Shown piece by piece: positions 1 to 10,376 of a stretch of DNA of 45,286 nucleotides. The notes beneath the pieces are model-generated. The model did not search any database and was not told the origin of the DNA. It saw only the letters and a program-made list of their open reading frames with translations. The first letter of the stretch is position 1. Each line of letters opens with the position of its first letter. The DNA is from Actinomycetes bacterium (GTDB lineage Bacteria; Actinomycetota; Acidimicrobiia; Acidimicrobiales; Palsa-688). Position numbers and translations under genes: made by a program. The stretch lies in assembly GCA_021788115.1 (NCBI GenBank), contig JAJYLA010000010.1, forward strand, positions 1-45,286, in the 5' to 3' direction.

Positions 1-413
1 CGCAGCGCCGGCGGGGGAAGCCGGCGCACCGCGCCAGGCGGCGAGGCCGTGCGCAGCAGGGAGCGGCGCAGGCCCGCCCACCGCCACGCCGCCCACCCGG
101 CCAGCTCGACCACCTCCGGCTCGGGCCCCCACCCCCGCACGCGGGCCAGGGTCCGCAGGGCGGGCCCGCCGGCGGCCGCGGTCCGGGCGTCGAGCACCCA
201 TCCCCCCACCCGGCGGCCGGCGAGGTCGACGCGGACCTCGGTGCCGGCGCGCACCTCGCCCTCCGCCCCGGCGGGCACGGCGTAGTCGAACCCTTTGTCG
301 AGGCCGGCCACGTCGGGGAGGACGCGGGCGACCGGCGCGCCGGGCTCGGGGGGAGAGGCGGGCGGGATGCGGCGGCGGCCGGGTCTTTTGCCCCAGAGAT
401 CCGTGGCCGACAC
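1..413 (-). CDS. priA: Primosomal protein N' (PriA), N-terminal part, cut by window edge
   Basis: This is the start of PriA, the helicase-like protein that reloads the replisome at stalled forks. About 137 codons are inside the window and the rest lies beyond base 1. The translation contains ARVLPDVAGLDKGFDYAVP and then VRAGTEVRVDLAGRRVGGWV, which match the 3'-DNA-end-binding domain at the PriA N-terminus (Asp-x-Phe-x-Tyr-x-Val-Pro and the Gly-x-x-Val-x-Val-x-Phe/Leu-x-x-Arg strand). The GTG at 413 is the first in-frame start after the metK stop, leaving a 9-base gap. Actinobacterial PriA proteins often lack working helicase motifs, but that part is not visible here. The metK-priA neighbourhood supports the call. 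Confidence 0.82.
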   Translation of the reverse strand, partial: MSATDLWGKRPGRRRIPPASPPEPGAPVARVLPDVAGLDKGFDYAVPAGAEGEVRAGTEVRVDLAGRRVGGWVLDARTAAAGGPALRTLARVRGWGPEPEVVELAGWAAWRWAGLRRSLLRTASPPGAVRRLPPPAL

Positions 414-422
414 CGCTAGGGG

Positions 423-1610
423 CTACAGCGCCGCGCTGAACTCGTCCAGGCGGCTCAGTTGCTCCCAGGTGAAGTCCTTCTCGGGCCGGCCGAAGTGCCC
501 GTAGGCGGCGGTGCGGCGGTAGATCGGCCGGCGCAGGTCGAGGTCGCGGATGATCGCCGCCGGGCGCAGGTCGAAGGTGGCGTCGATCGCGCCCTCGATC
601 CGCTTGGGGTCCACCTGTTCGGTCCCGAAGGTCTCCACCAGCAGCGACACCGGCCGGGCGACGCCGATGGCGTAGGCGACCTGGATCTCGCAGCGCGTCG
701 CCGCCCCCGACGCCACCACGTGCTTGGCGACCCAGCGGCCCGCGTACGCCGCGGAGCGGTCGACCTTCGAGGGATCCTTGCCCGAGAAGGCGCCCCCGCC
801 GTGGCGGGCGGATCCGCCGTAGGTGTCGACGATGATCTTGCGCCCCGTCAGCCCGGCGTCGGCGTGGGGGCCGCCCTTCTCGAACTTGCCGGTCGGGTTG
901 GCCAGGATCCTGTAGCCGTCGTCGGCGAACTCGTCGGGGACGATCGGGGCGATGACGTGGTCTCGCAGGTCCGGCAGCAGCAGGGTCTCGAGGTCGATGT
1001 CGGGGTTGTGCTGGGTGGAGATGAGCACCGTCTTGAGCCGAACCGGCCGGCCGTCTTCGTACTCGAAGGTCACCTGCGTCTTGCCGTCGGGGCGCAGGTA
1101 GGGCAGGACGCCCGCCTTGCGGACCTGCGCGAGGCGCTGCGCCAGGCGGTGCGCCAGCCAGATCGGCAGGGGCATCAGGTCGTCGGTCTCGTCGCAGGCG
1201 TAGCCGAACATCATGCCCTGGTCGCCGGCACCCTGTGCGTTGAGGAGGTCCTCGCCGCTGGTTCCGGCGCGGACCTCGTAGGCGCGGTCGACCCCCTGGG
1301 CGATGTCGGGCGACTGCGAGCCGATGGAGATCGAGACACCGCAGGTGCGCCCGTCGAAGCCCATCTCCGAGCTGGTGTAGCCGATGTCGGTGACCACCTC
1401 GCGGACGAGCTCGGGGATCTCCACGTACGCCTGGGTGGTGATCTCCCCGGCCACGACGACCAGGCCGGTGGTGAGCAGCGTCTCGCACGCCACCCGCGAC
1501 AGCGGGTCCTCGGCGAGCAGCGCGTCGAGGACCGTGTCCGATATCTGGTCGGCCATCTTGTCGGGGTGGCCCTCGGTGACGGACTCCGACGTGAACGTCC
1601 AGCGCCTCAT
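423..1610 (-). CDS. metK: S-adenosylmethionine synthase
   Basis: MetK makes S-adenosylmethionine from ATP and methionine in the cytosol. The 395-residue product has the usual family length. It begins [18 protein letters not shown], where the GHPDK histidine and aspartate bind ATP and metal. It also has the GAGDQG nucleotide-binding loop and the glycine-rich [19 protein letters not shown] segment. The ATG at 1608-1610 follows an AGGAGA ribosome-binding site and overlaps the coaBC stop as ATGA, so translation is probably coupled. The frame stays open far upstream of this ATG only as a shadow of coaBC. Confidence 0.97.
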   Translation of the reverse strand: MRRWTFTSESVTEGHPDKMADQISDTVLDALLAEDPLSRVACETLLTTGLVVVAGEITTQAYVEIPELVREVVTDIGYTSSEMGFDGRTCGVSISIGSQSPDIAQGVDRAYEVRAGTSGEDLLNAQGAGDQGMMFGYACDETDDLMPLPIWLAHRLAQRLAQVRKAGVLPYLRPDGKTQVTFEYEDGRPVRLKTVLISTQHNPDIDLETLLLPDLRDHVIAPIVPDEFADDGYRILANPTGKFEKGGPHADAGLTGRKIIVDTYGGSARHGGGAFSGKDPSKVDRSAAYAGRWVAKHVVASGAATRCEIQVAYAIGVARPVSLLVETFGTEQVDPKRIEGAIDATFDLRPAAIIRDLDLRRPIYRRTAAYGHFGRPEKDFTWEQLSRLDEFSAAL

Positions 1611-2866
1611 CGATTCTCCTTGGTGTCCGGGTTGGTTGCGGTGGTGGTGTGGCGCCCGGCGAGGCGGAGCGCGATGGCGTCCACCACCGCCCGGGCCACC
1701 TCCTCCTTGGTGGCGAGCGGGACGTCGACCCGCGCGCCGGCGGCGTCGACGATGAGCACCTCGTTGGTGTCGTAGGTGAAGCCGACACCCGGGGCGGCGA
1801 CGTCGTTGGCGACGAGCAGGTCGACGCCCTTCGCGGCCAGCTTGTCGCGGGCGACGCGCGCCAGCTCCTCCCGGCCCGCCCCCGGGTGCTCGGCGGAGGA
1901 GACGGTCTCGGCGGCGAAGCCGACGATCACCTGGCCGGGCCGGCGGCGGGCAGCCACCCCGGCGAGGATGTCGGGGGTCGGTTCGAGCGCCACCTCGGGG
2001 ACCCCGTTGCTCCTCTTGATCTTGGTGGGGGCGACGGCCGTGGGCCGGAAGTCCGCCACGGCGGCCGCCATGACGATCACGTCCGCCCCGCTCCGCGCGG
2101 ACACGGCCTGGTCCATCTGGGCGGCGGTCTCGACCTCGACGACCTTGACGCCCGGCGGAACGGCGAGCGCCGAGGCGCTGACCAGGGTCACGGTCGCCCC
2201 GCGCCGGGCCAGCTCGGCTGCCACCGCGTAGCCCTGTTTGCCCGACGAGCGGTTGCCGAGGAAGCGGACGGGGTCGAGCGGCTCGCGCGTGCCGCCGGCG
2301 GTCACCACGGCGGTGACCCCCTCGAGAGATGCACCGGCGCCGGCGCCTCCTGCGGCGAGGACGGCGGCCGCCGCGGCGACGATCTCCTCGGGTTCGGCCA
2401 GGCGCCCGGCGCCGGTGTCGCCGCCCGCCAGGCGCCCCGTACCCGGCCCGACGACGTGCACGCCCCGGCGGCGCAAGGTCGCCATGTTGTCGACCACGGC
2501 GGGGTGCTCCCACATCTCGGTGTGCATGGCCGGGCAGAGCAGCACCGGAGCCCGGGTGGCGAGCAGCGTGGCGGTCATGAGATCCGAGGAGATCCCCGCG
2601 GCGTACGCGCCGATCAAGCGGGCTGTGGCGGGGGCGACGACGATCAGGTCGGCGTTGCGGCCGAGGAAGGTGTGCGGGATCGGCTCGGCCTCCTCCCACA
2701 GCGACGTGCGGACCCGCTCGGAGGCGAGCGCGGAGAAGGTGGCCGGGCCGACGAAGCGGGTGGCGCCGCGGGTCATCACCGGGCTGACGAAGGCGCCGGC
2801 GTCGACGAGGCGCCGGCACACCTCCACCGCCTTGTACGCGGCGATCCCCCCGCACACGCCGAGCAC
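1607..2866 (-). CDS. coaBC: Bifunctional phosphopantothenoylcysteine synthetase/decarboxylase
   Basis: CoaBC catalyses two steps of coenzyme A synthesis: ligation of cysteine to 4'-phosphopantothenate and decarboxylation of the product. The N-terminal flavoprotein (CoaC) half shows [11 protein letters not shown], the active-site His in [18 protein letters not shown], and PAMHTEMW, the actinobacterial form of the PAMNxxMW motif. The C-terminal CoaB half has [22 protein letters not shown], the lysine signature KIKR and the VGFAAET motif. Length is about 419 residues. The GTG at 2866 is the first usual start codon but leaves a very short first strand; in-frame CTG codons at 2884 and 2893 would extend it, so the start is uncertain. 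Confidence 0.95.
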   Translation of the reverse strand: MLGVCGGIAAYKAVEVCRRLVDAGAFVSPVMTRGATRFVGPATFSALASERVRTSLWEEAEPIPHTFLGRNADLIVVAPATARLIGAYAAGISSDLMTATLLATRAPVLLCPAMHTEMWEHPAVVDNMATLRRRGVHVVGPGTGRLAGGDTGAGRLAEPEEIVAAAAAVLAAGGAGAGASLEGVTAVVTAGGTREPLDPVRFLGNRSSGKQGYAVAAELARRGATVTLVSASALAVPPGVKVVEVETAAQMDQAVSARSGADVIVMAAAVADFRPTAVAPTKIKRSNGVPEVALEPTPDILAGVAARRRPGQVIVGFAAETVSSAEHPGAGREELARVARDKLAAKGVDLLVANDVAAPGVGFTYDTNEVLIVDAAGARVDVPLATKEEVARAVVDAIALRLAGRHTTTATNPDTKENR

Positions 2867-2905
2867 GACCCGGCGCCCGGACAGCGAGGACAGATCGGTT
2901 GGTCG

Positions 2906-2922
2906 CCCCCCGCCTCGGGGGG
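2906..2922 (-). promoter_or_regulatory. Perfect inverted repeat between rpoZ and coaBC
   Basis: Directly after the rpoZ TAA the minus strand reads CCCCCCG-AGG-CGGGGGG, a perfect 7-bp stem with a 3-base loop. No T-run follows, so it is a poor intrinsic terminator. It lies 40 bases before the coaBC start and could tune readthrough, protect the 3' end, or affect coaBC translation. The role is inferred; only the structure is seen. Confidence 0.35.
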
Positions 2923-3195
2923 TTATTGCTCGGCCTCCGCCTCCGCCTGGTCGTCAGGGCGGGTGTAGGTGATCTTCCCCGCGGCGACCTCCTCGAGGGC
3001 GATCGACAGGGGCTTGCGCGACACCGAGGTGACCTGCGGGGGCACGATGGTGCCGAGCCCCTCGCCCAGCTGGTTGAAGTACGAGTTGATCTGGCGGCCC
3101 CGCGACGCCGCCAGGCTCACCAGGGTGAACTTGGAGTCGACCCGGTCGAGGAGGCGCTCGACGGGCGGGTCCATCATCGTGGGACGATCGGTCAT
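2923..3195 (-). CDS. rpoZ: DNA-directed RNA polymerase omega subunit
   Basis: Omega is the small subunit that helps fold and hold beta' in RNA polymerase. The 90-residue product has the omega hallmarks: [17 protein letters not shown], then AASRGRQIN (the conserved Ala-x-Arg-Ala/Gly-Arg-Gln-Ile segment), and [15 protein letters not shown] near the end. The C-terminus is a short acidic tail rich in Glu and Ala. The ATG at 3195 is preceded by AGGGAG at a suitable distance. Its place between gmk and coaBC is the normal actinobacterial order. Confidence 0.96.
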   Translation of the reverse strand: MTDRPTMMDPPVERLLDRVDSKFTLVSLAASRGRQINSYFNQLGEGLGTIVPPQVTSVSRKPLSIALEEVAAGKITYTRPDDQAEAEAEQ

Positions 3196-3226
3196 CGGGG
3201 GGTACTCCCTGGTGTGCTCAAGCTGC

Positions 3227-3781
3227 TCAAGGCGCGCGCGAACCGCGGCTGCGGTGGGCGTCGATTATACCGGCGATCTCCCCGGCGGCCCGCTCCACGT
3301 CGTCGTTGACCACGACGTGGTCGGCGATGCGCTCCCCGAGCGCCTGCTCCTCGTCGCCGACCTGCAGGCGGCGGGCGACGCTGCTCTCGCCGTCGCCCCG
3401 GCTGCGCAGGCGCCTCTCCTGCTCGTCGCGCGAGGGGGCCACCACGAGGATGAGCACGGCCCGGGGGTCCCGGGCCTTGACCTGCTGCGCCCCGTCGAGC
3501 TCGATCTCGAGGATCACGTCCCCGCCGTCGGGGCCGAGGGTGGGCGTTCCGTAGAGGTGACCGGTGCCGGGGAACTCCGTCCATTCGAGGAACCCGCCTG
3601 CGGCGACGCGCTCCTCGAAGACCGGGCGGTCGACGAACACGTACGCGTCGGGGCTCTCGCCCGCGCGGCGTGGCCGGGTCGTCCACGAGCGCGACAGACG
3701 GAGGCCGGGGCGCTGCGCCAGGAGGCGCCCCACCACCGTCCCCTTCCCTACCCCCCCGGGTCCGGCCACGATGAAGATCAC
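3227..3781 (-). CDS. gmk: Guanylate kinase
   Basis: Gmk phosphorylates GMP to GDP with ATP. The P-loop is GPGGVGKGT near residues 7-15 (Gly in place of the usual Ser at its third position). It is followed by LSRSWTTRPRRAGE, the GMP-binding segment, then YVFVDRPVFEE and FLEWTEFPGTGHLYGTP, all typical of guanylate kinases. With the GTG at 3781 the protein is 184 residues, the normal size. The frame is open farther upstream, but that part overlaps mihF and reads as low-complexity sequence, so the GTG right before the first beta strand was chosen. It lies 19 bases after the mihF stop. Confidence 0.94.
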   Translation of the reverse strand: MIFIVAGPGGVGKGTVVGRLLAQRPGLRLSRSWTTRPRRAGESPDAYVFVDRPVFEERVAAGGFLEWTEFPGTGHLYGTPTLGPDGGDVILEIELDGAQQVKARDPRAVLILVVAPSRDEQERRLRSRGDGESSVARRLQVGDEEQALGERIADHVVVNDDVERAAGEIAGIIDAHRSRGSRAP

Positions 3782-3800
3782 GTGCGGCCCGGACGGGGTT

Positions 3801-4118
3801 TCAGCCGCGGAGCTTTTCGAAGAGCTTCTTGCGCTGCTGTTCCCCGAGGCCGTGCAGGCGGCGGGTCTCGCTGATCCCGACCTCCTCCATGAGGCGCCGG
3901 GCCTTGACCTTCCCGAGTCCGGGCAGCGATTCGAGCACGGCAAGGACCTTCATCTTCCCGACCACCTCGTCGGCGTCCGCCTGCTGAAGGAGCTCGCGCA
4001 AGGTGAGCGAACCCATCTTGAGCTTCTCTTTGAGCTCCGCCCGCAAGCGGCGGGCCACAGCGGCTTTCTCCAAGGCGGCCTGTCGTTGGTCGGCTGACAG
4101 CGCAGGCGGCAAAGGCAT
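3801..4118 (-). CDS. mihF: Mycobacterial-type integration host factor
   Basis: This is the small nucleoid-associated protein of actinobacteria that binds and bends DNA; it is unrelated to the HU/IHF fold. The 105-residue translation starts MPLPPALSADQRQAALEKAA and contains RRLRAELKEKLKMGSLTL and a helix-two-turn-helix-like segment, LPGLGKVKARRLMEEVGI, which contacts DNA. The ATG at 4118 follows AGGGTG; a GTG at 4127 would add three residues. The gene's usual place, just before gmk, is kept. Its presence is one of the best taxonomic signals in the window, since the family is largely actinobacterial. Confidence 0.93.
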   Translation of the reverse strand: MPLPPALSADQRQAALEKAAVARRLRAELKEKLKMGSLTLRELLQQADADEVVGKMKVLAVLESLPGLGKVKARRLMEEVGISETRRLHGLGEQQRKKLFEKLRG

Positions 4119-4128
4119 GCCGCGCACC

Positions 4129-4887
4129 CTAGCGCGGTGGCGGGACCGGCGCTGCCCGAAGGGGGTTCGAGGCGCCGGGAAGCACCGCGGACAAGGTCGC
4201 GGCGAGCGCCGCGGCGGCCGCCGGCCGGTCGGGGGCGGCGGTCACGGCCCTGCCGATGACGAGGATGTCGGCGCCGGCCGCCAGGGCCTCGCGGGGGGTG
4301 GTCCGGCGCGCCTGGTCGTCGACGGGGCTGCCCTCGGGGCGCACACCGGGCACCACGGCGAGCAGCCTGGGGCCGAGCAGCTTCACCTCGCGCACGTCGC
4401 CGCCGGCGCAGACGACCCCGTCGCAGCGGGCTTCGAGGGCGCTCGCCACCCGCCGGGAGAGGATGTGCGGGGGGGCGTCGGCGTCGCTGGTCAAGATGGT
4501 GACCGCCAGCGCGGAGGGCGCCGGCAGCCCCGCCCGCTCGGCGCCCTCGTGGAGGCCCTCGACGCCGGCGCGCAGCACCGCCAGGCCGGCGAACGCGTGG
4601 AGGGTGAGGTAGGAGACGCCGAGCGCCCCGAGGACCCGGGCGGCGCGGTGGACGGTGTTGGGGATATCCGCCATCTTCAGGTCGACGAACACCTCGTAGC
4701 CGCGGTCGGCCAACTCCGGGATCACCTCCGGGCCTGCGGCGGCGAACAGCTCGAGGCCGACCTTGGCCACCCCGAACCAGGGCCGCAGCTCGGCGGCCAG
4801 GCGCTGGGCGGCGACCGCGTCGTCGACGTCGAGAGCGAGGGCGAGGCGGCTGCGCACCGACTCGGGTGCCGGCTGGTCAAAGGGCAT
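4129..4887 (-). CDS. pyrF: Orotidine 5'-phosphate decarboxylase
   Basis: PyrF carries out the last step of UMP synthesis, decarboxylating OMP. The 252-residue TIM-barrel protein has LALALDVDD at strand 1 and a conserved Lys in VAKVGLELF. The catalytic Asp-x-Lys-x-x-Asp array is DLKMADIPNT near residues 69-78. GVRPEGSPVDDQARRTTP matches the phosphate-gripping loop. The Arg in VIGRAVT closes the site. It belongs to the shorter bacterial type with DIPNTV. The ATG at 4887 follows GAAAGGA and overlaps the pyrD stop by 11 bases, consistent with an operon. The tail after the barrel is Pro/Ala-rich and unremarkable. Confidence 0.96.
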   Translation of the reverse strand: MPFDQPAPESVRSRLALALDVDDAVAAQRLAAELRPWFGVAKVGLELFAAAGPEVIPELADRGYEVFVDLKMADIPNTVHRAARVLGALGVSYLTLHAFAGLAVLRAGVEGLHEGAERAGLPAPSALAVTILTSDADAPPHILSRRVASALEARCDGVVCAGGDVREVKLLGPRLLAVVPGVRPEGSPVDDQARRTTPREALAAGADILVIGRAVTAAPDRPAAAAALAATLSAVLPGASNPLRAAPVPPPR

Positions 4888-5851
4888 GGGCGCGTCCTTT
4901 CAGGTCCTCGATCCTCTCAACCCCGTGCGCCTGGCACCAAACCCGCAGCTCCCACAGCACACGCGCGGGGGCGCGGGGGTCGGCGAAGGTCGCCGTTCCC
5001 ACCTGCACGGCGTCGGCGCCGGCCACGATCAGCTCGGCGGCGTCCTCCCCCCGGCTGACGCCCCCCACCCCGACGATCGGCACCGCCGGCAGCGCCTGGC
5101 GGCACTCGAACACCGCCCGCACCGCGACCGGGTGGATGGCCGGCCCCGACAGGCCCCCGCCGCCGGCGCCGAGGCGGGGCCGGCCCGTGGCCGGGTCCAG
5201 AGCAAGTCCCATCACGGTGTTGATCAACGTGACGCCCGCCGCGCCCGCCCCGACGGCGGCGGCCGCCATTGCGGGCAGGTCGGTGACGTTCGGGCTCAGC
5301 TTCGCCCACAGCGGCATCCGTCCGCCCAGGCCCTCCGCAGCCGCCGCGACGGCCTCCGCCACCCCCGCCTCGGAGTGGGCGAACATCCGCCGGCGGTCCT
5401 CCACGTTCGGGCAGGAGATGTTGGCCTCCACGGCGACGACGGCCCCTCCGGCGGCCTCACCGAGCACCGACGCCACCTCGTGGTACTGCTCCGCGCTGAA
5501 ACCCCAGATGCTGGCCACCACCGTCGCCCCGCGGCGGGCCAGCGCCGGCATGTCCTCGGCGAGCCAGGCACGCACCCCGGCGTTCTGGAGCCCGACGCTG
5601 TTGAGCATCCCCACCTCGAGGGGCGCCAGGCGGGGGGCCGGGTTGCCGGCCCACGCCTCCGCGGACATCGACTTGACGACGACCGCCCCGAGCGAGGACA
5701 GGTCGAGGTAGCCGGCGAGCTCGTCGCCGTGGCCCGCCGTTCCCGAGGCGGTCATCACCGGGTTGGCGAGGGCCACGTCCCCCACCCGGGTGCGCAGGTC
5801 GACCGGTCCGCCCGCGGGCGCCTCCCGGCGGGGGGGCCGGACCCGGCTCAT
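4877..5851 (-). CDS. pyrD: Class 1 dihydroorotate dehydrogenase, catalytic subunit
   Basis: PyrD oxidises dihydroorotate to orotate with FMN. The 324-residue product has [11 protein letters not shown] at the start of the barrel, [19 protein letters not shown], and the FMN/substrate loop [11 protein letters not shown], whose cysteine is the class 1 catalytic base (class 2 enzymes use serine). It also has AKLSPNV, LINTVMG and [12 protein letters not shown] followed by GADAVQVGT. The layout is that of class 1B proteins, which normally work with an iron-sulfur/FAD partner, PyrK. No pyrK lies in this operon, so the electron acceptor is unclear. The start ATG overlaps the carB stop as ATGA. Confidence 0.94.
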   Translation of the reverse strand: MSRVRPPRREAPAGGPVDLRTRVGDVALANPVMTASGTAGHGDELAGYLDLSSLGAVVVKSMSAEAWAGNPAPRLAPLEVGMLNSVGLQNAGVRAWLAEDMPALARRGATVVASIWGFSAEQYHEVASVLGEAAGGAVVAVEANISCPNVEDRRRMFAHSEAGVAEAVAAAAEGLGGRMPLWAKLSPNVTDLPAMAAAAVGAGAAGVTLINTVMGLALDPATGRPRLGAGGGGLSGPAIHPVAVRAVFECRQALPAVPIVGVGGVSRGEDAAELIVAGADAVQVGTATFADPRAPARVLWELRVWCQAHGVERIEDLKGRAHAL

Positions 5852-8800
5852 GCCAGCGGGAGCTCCGCCGTGAGGGGCAGCTGGCCGCCGGCGTGGTACT
5901 CCTGCAGGCTCGTCACGGTGAGGGGATGCCTGGAGCGGTCGGCGATGCCCGCGGCGGCCGCCCGGGCGGCGGCGACGGTGGTGAGGCAGGGGACCCGGTG
6001 CTGGTTGGCGGCCCGGCGAATGTACGCGCCGTCGGCGCGGGGCCCGCGGCCCCGGGGGGTGTTGACGACCAGGTCGACCTTGCCGTCCTCGAGCAGCGTC
6101 ACCGCGTCGACGGCGTCCGGCCCCGCTGTATCGGGCGCGCCGACCTTGGCGACCACCGCCGCGACCGGGACCCCGTCGGCCTCGAAGCGCGCCGCCGTCC
6201 CCGCCGTGGCCACCACGGAGAAGCCGAGCTGCACGAAGCGGCGGGCGACCGTGACGCCGGCGTCCTTGTCGCGGTCGGCGAGGGAAAAGAAGATCGTGCC
6301 CCCCGCGGGCAGCACGTCCCCGGCGGCGGCCTGGGTCTTGGCGAACGCCAGGCCGAAGGTCCGGTCGATGCCCATGACCTCCCCGGTCGAGCGCATCTCC
6401 GGCCCGAGCAGCGTGTCGGCCTCGGGGAAGCGCGCGAACGGCAGGACCGCCTCCTTGACGCTGACGTGGTCGCCCTCGACGGGCTCGCGCAGCAGTCCCT
6501 CGGCCCGCAGGTCCGCCAGGGTGGCGCCGGCGATCACGCGGGCCGCCACCCTGGCGAACGGCACCCCGGTCGCTTTCGACACGAAGGGAACGGTCCTGCT
6601 CACCCGCGGGTTGGCCTCGATGACGAACACCTGGGTCCCCGCCGCGGGGACCTCCTGGTGGTGGCCGGGGCCGGGCACGCCGGCGATCCGCTTGACGGCG
6701 TACTGGACGTTGAGCGGGCCGACCACCTCGAGGGCGGCGGCGATGTCCCGGGTGTGGCCCTCGATGACCCGGATGGTGCCCGGGTCCAGGGTGGGCGGGG
6801 GGATCACGCAGGCGCTGTCGCCCGAGTGGACGCCGGCTTCTTCGACGTGCTCCATCACGGCGCCGATGACCACCTCGCCGGCGGCGTCGCGCACCGAGTC
6901 GACGTCGACCTCTATGGCGTCCTCCAGGAAACGGTCGATGAGCACCGGCCGGCGGGCCGACAGGCCGCCCTCGCGCCCGAGGGACCCGAACCCGGCCAGC
7001 TCGTCCATCGCCCGGCGCAGGTCGTCCTCGCCGTAGACGATCTCCATGGCCCGCCCTCCGAGCACGTAGCTCGGGCGGACCAGCGCCGGGAAGCCGATCC
7101 GCCCGACGATCGCACGGGCCTCCTCGAACGTCGTGGCGGTCCCGCCTGCGGGCTGGGGGATCTCGAGGTGGGCGCACAGGGCGTTCCACCGCTCGCGGTC
7201 CTCGGCGAGGTCGATGGCATCGGGGCGGGTGCCGAGCACCAGATCGTCGGGCAGGTCGCCCGCCAGCTTGAGCGGGGTCTGGCCGCCGAGGGAGACGATG
7301 ACCCCTGCCACGGTCCCCGCGGCCGACTCGGCGTCGAGGACGTTGGTCACGTCCTCCCAGGTGACCGGCTCGAAGTACAGGCGGTCGCTCGTGTCGTAGT
7401 CGGTGGAGACGGTCTCCGGGTTGCAGTTGACCATCACCGTCTCGAAGCCGGCGTCGCGAAGGGCGAAGCTCGCCTGCACGCAGCAGTAGTCGAACTCGAC
7501 GCCCTGGCCGATGCGGTTCGGTCCCGACCCGAGGATGACCACCTTGGGCCGCGTCCCCGGGGCGACCTCGTCGTCGTCCTCGTAGGTCGAGTAGTGGTAG
7601 GGGGTGTGCGCCTCGAACTCCGCGGCGCAGGTGTCGACGGTCTTCATGGTCGCCCGCACCCCCGCCGCCAGGCGGGCGGCGCGGACCTCCCGCTCCGCCA
7701 CGGGCCGCTCCGGGGCCGACCACAGCCACGCCAGCTGGGCGTCGGAGAAGCCGAGCCGCTTCGCCCGCCGCCACGCGGCCCGTCCGAGGAAGGCGGGGCC
7801 GGCGAGGCCCGCCAGCCGGGCCCGCTCGGCGACCAGGAGCGCTATCTGGTCGAGGAACCACGGGTCGACACCCGTCGCCTCGTAGAGCCGCTCCACCGAG
7901 ATCCCCCGCCGCAGCGCGGCCTCCAGGTGGAAGGGACGGTCGGGGGTGGCGATCGCGGCGCGCCGAACCAGCTCGTCGTCGTCCCAGTCGTGGTACATCG
8001 TCTCGGCGGGGTCGCAGTTGAGGCCCAGCCGCCCCCGCTCGAGGGACCGCAGCCCCTTCTGCAGCGACTCGGGGAACGTGCGCCCGATCGCCATGGCCTC
8101 CCCCACCGACTGCATCCGCGTCCCGAGGACCTCGGGGATGCCGGGGAACTTCTCGAACGCCCAGCGGGGAACCTTGGTGACCACGTAGTCGATCGTGGGT
8201 TCGAAGCTGGCGGGGGTCTCGCCGGTGATGTCGTTGCGGATCTCGTCGAGGGTGTAGCCGACGGCGAGGCGCGCCGCGATCTTGGCGATCGGGAAGCCGG
8301 TCGCCTTCGACGCGAGGGCGCTCGAGCGGCTCACCCGTGGGTTCATCTCGATGACCACCTGCCTGCCGGTGCGGGGGTCCACGGCGAACTGGATGTTCGA
8401 GCCGCCCGTCTCCACCCCGATGCGGCGGATGCACGCGAAGGCGGCGTCACGCATGGCCTGGTACTCCCGGTCCGACAGCGTCTGGGCGGGGGCGACGGTG
8501 ATCGAGTCGCCCGTGTGGACGCCCATCGGGTCGAAGTTCTCGATCGAGCAGATGACCACGCAGTTGTCCGCCCGGTCGCGCATCACCTCCAGCTCGTACT
8601 CCTTCCAGCCGGCGATGGACCGCTCGATCAGCACCTCCGACACGGGGCTGGCGGCGAGGCCGGCCGCGGCGATGCGCTCCAGCTCCTCGCGGTCCGCCGC
8701 GATGCCCGTCCCGGTCCCGCCGAGGATGTAGGAGGGCCGCACGATGACGGGATAGCCGATCCCGTCGCCGACCTCGAGCGCCTCGCCGAGTGTGTAGGCG

Positions 8801-9243
8801 AAACCCGATTCGGGGACGGCCAGGCCGATCCCGGTCATCGCCGCCTTGAAGCGGTCGCGGTTCTCGGCGGTGGCGATGGCTTCGGCGTCCGCGCCGATCA
8901 TCTCCACTCCGAAACGGTCAAAGACTCCCCGCCGGTGCAGCTCCATCGCCAGGTTGAGCCCGGTCTGGCCGCCGAGGGTCGGCAGGACGGCGTCGGGGCG
9001 CTCACGCTCGACAATCGCTTCGAGCACGTCGGGGACGAGCGGCTCCACGTAGGTCCGGTCGGCGAACGCCGGGTCGGTCATGATCGTCGCCGGGTTGGAG
9101 TTTGCGAGAATGACCCGGTAGCCCTCCTCGGTGAGGACCCGGCACGCCTGGGTCCCCGAGTAGTCGAACTCGCACGCCTGGCCGATGACGATCGGCCCGC
9201 TGCCGATGACCAGGATGCTCTGCAGGTCGTCCCGGCGGGGCAT
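5848..9243 (-). CDS. carB: Carbamoyl-phosphate synthase large subunit
   Basis: CarB makes carbamoyl phosphate from bicarbonate, ammonia and two ATP. The 1131-residue protein has two ATP-grasp halves. The first opens with [21 protein letters not shown] and the second with [21 protein letters not shown]. Both halves keep the TLGGQT/SLGGQT loops, [28 protein letters not shown], and the [26 protein letters not shown] pair. The C-terminal MGS-like allosteric domain ([19 protein letters not shown], then [11 protein letters not shown]) is present. It is slightly longer than the roughly 1073-residue E. coli protein because of loops in the second half. The ATG overlaps the carA stop as TGATG. Confidence 0.97.
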   Translation of the reverse strand: MPRRDDLQSILVIGSGPIVIGQACEFDYSGTQACRVLTEEGYRVILANSNPATIMTDPAFADRTYVEPLVPDVLEAIVERERPDAVLPTLGGQTGLNLAMELHRRGVFDRFGVEMIGADAEAIATAENRDRFKAAMTGIGLAVPESGFAYTLGEALEVGDGIGYPVIVRPSYILGGTGTGIAADREELERIAAAGLAASPVSEVLIERSIAGWKEYELEVMRDRADNCVVICSIENFDPMGVHTGDSITVAPAQTLSDREYQAMRDAAFACIRRIGVETGGSNIQFAVDPRTGRQVVIEMNPRVSRSSALASKATGFPIAKIAARLAVGYTLDEIRNDITGETPASFEPTIDYVVTKVPRWAFEKFPGIPEVLGTRMQSVGEAMAIGRTFPESLQKGLRSLERGRLGLNCDPAETMYHDWDDDELVRRAAIATPDRPFHLEAALRRGISVERLYEATGVDPWFLDQIALLVAERARLAGLAGPAFLGRAAWRRAKRLGFSDAQLAWLWSAPERPVAEREVRAARLAAGVRATMKTVDTCAAEFEAHTPYHYSTYEDDDEVAPGTRPKVVILGSGPNRIGQGVEFDYCCVQASFALRDAGFETVMVNCNPETVSTDYDTSDRLYFEPVTWEDVTNVLDAESAAGTVAGVIVSLGGQTPLKLAGDLPDDLVLGTRPDAIDLAEDRERWNALCAHLEIPQPAGGTATTFEEARAIVGRIGFPALVRPSYVLGGRAMEIVYGEDDLRRAMDELAGFGSLGREGGLSARRPVLIDRFLEDAIEVDVDSVRDAAGEVVIGAVMEHVEEAGVHSGDSACVIPPPTLDPGTIRVIEGHTRDIAAALEVVGPLNVQYAVKRIAGVPGPGHHQEVPAAGTQVFVIEANPRVSRTVPFVSKATGVPFARVAARVIAGATLADLRAEGLLREPVEGDHVSVKEAVLPFARFPEADTLLGPEMRSTGEVMGIDRTFGLAFAKTQAAAGDVLPAGGTIFFSLADRDKDAGVTVARRFVQLGFSVVATAGTAARFEADGVPVAAVVAKVGAPDTAGPDAVDAVTLLEDGKVDLVVNTPRGRGPRADGAYIRRAANQHRVPCLTTVAAARAAAAGIADRSRHPLTVTSLQEYHAGGQLPLTAELPLA

Positions 9244-10376
9244 CACGCCCCTCTGCGCATGAGGGACACGAACTCGTCGAAGAGGTAGCTGGCGTCGTGG
9301 GGCCCGGGGCCCGCCTCGGGGTGGTACTGCACGCTGAACGCCGGCACGTCCCGGCATGCGAGGCCTTCGATGACGCCGTCGTTGAGATTGACGTGGGTTA
9401 CGTCCATCGCCGCCACGCTGCCCTCGACCACGGCGTAGTTGTGGTTCTGACTGGTGATCTCGACCCCCCCGGTGCCCACCCGCCGGACCGGGTGGTTGCC
9501 CCCGTGGTGGCCGAAGCGGAGCTTGAACGTCTCCGCTCCCAGCGCCCGGGCCATCAGCTGATGGCCGAGGCAAATCCCGAACACCGGGACCCGCCCGAGC
9601 AGCTGGCGGATGGCGTCCGCGGCGTAGCCGACGGCGGCGGGGTCGCCGGGCCCGTTGGACAGGAACACCCCGTCGGGTCGGGCGTCGAGCACCTCGGCGG
9701 CAGGGGTGCCGGCCGGCACGACGTCCACGGTTGCGATGCGGCCGAGGTGCGCCAGGATCGCCCTCTTTATCCCGAAGTCGTAGGCGACGATGCGCCGGGG
9801 GCCCTCGCCGACCGTGTAGCGCTGCGCCGTGGTGACCTCGGCCGCCAGGTCGACGCCGTCGGTGCCCGGCGCGCCGAGCGCCGCCGCCTTGAGGGCGGCC
9901 TCGTCGACGGCGAGGGGGCCGGCCACGGGCCCGAACGCCGCCGGCATCGCCCCCGCCTCGCGGACGTGGCGGGTGAGGCGTCGGGTGTCGACGCCGGTCA
10001 GGCCGGGCAGGCGCTGCTCGGCGAGGAAGCCGGCGAGGCTCTGCTCCGCCCGCCAGCTGCTCGGCCGGGGGGGTGTGTCGCGCACGATCACGCCCCGGCA
10101 GAACGCCCGCCGGCTCTCGCTGTCGGCCGCGGCGACCCCGTAGTTGCCGATGTGGGGGTAGGTGAAGCACACGACCTGCCCGGCGTAGGAGGGGTCGGTG
10201 AGGACCTCCTGGTAGCCGGTCATCGTCGTGTTGAACACCACCTCCCCCGTCGCCACCGCCGGCCCCGCGGGATCCCACCAGCCGATGGCTTCCCCTTCGA
10301 AGGTGGTGCCGTCCGCCAGGACGAGCAGGGCCTCGGTCGGCGGCGCAGCGCCGTCGAGGCGGACGGCACCGCTCAC
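9243..10376 (-). CDS. carA: Carbamoyl-phosphate synthase small (glutaminase) subunit
   Basis: CarA releases ammonia from glutamine and channels it to CarB. The 377-residue protein has the N-terminal CPSase domain ([40 protein letters not shown]) and a class I glutamine amidotransferase domain. Its nucleophile is the Cys in [16 protein letters not shown], and its catalytic His-Glu is in [11 protein letters not shown]. Here [10 protein letters not shown] is the oxyanion-hole strand. The GTG at 10376 overlaps the pyrC stop as GTGA; reading farther upstream only continues as a shadow of pyrC. Confidence 0.97.
   Translation of the reverse strand: MSGAVRLDGAAPPTEALLVLADGTTFEGEAIGWWDPAGPAVATGEVVFNTTMTGYQEVLTDPSYAGQVVCFTYPHIGNYGVAAADSESRRAFCRGVIVRDTPPRPSSWRAEQSLAGFLAEQRLPGLTGVDTRRLTRHVREAGAMPAAFGPVAGPLAVDEAALKAAALGAPGTDGVDLAAEVTTAQRYTVGEGPRRIVAYDFGIKRAILAHLGRIATVDVVPAGTPAAEVLDARPDGVFLSNGPGDPAAVGYAADAIRQLLGRVPVFGICLGHQLMARALGAETFKLRFGHHGGNHPVRRVGTGGVEITSQNHNYAVVEGSVAAMDVTHVNLNDGVIEGLACRDVPAFSVQYHPEAGPGPHDASYLFDEFVSLMRRGA

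Noticed and set aside
459-2968. Long plus-strand open frames opposite metK and coaBC
   Set aside because: Their translations are Gly/Arg/Asp-rich without any family match and lie opposite well-supported genes; long antisense frames are expected at this GC content.
5893-9288. A plus-strand open frame of more than 1100 codons opposite carB
   Set aside because: It exactly mirrors carB, has the composition of an antisense codon-position shadow, and no domain. carB on the other strand is certain.
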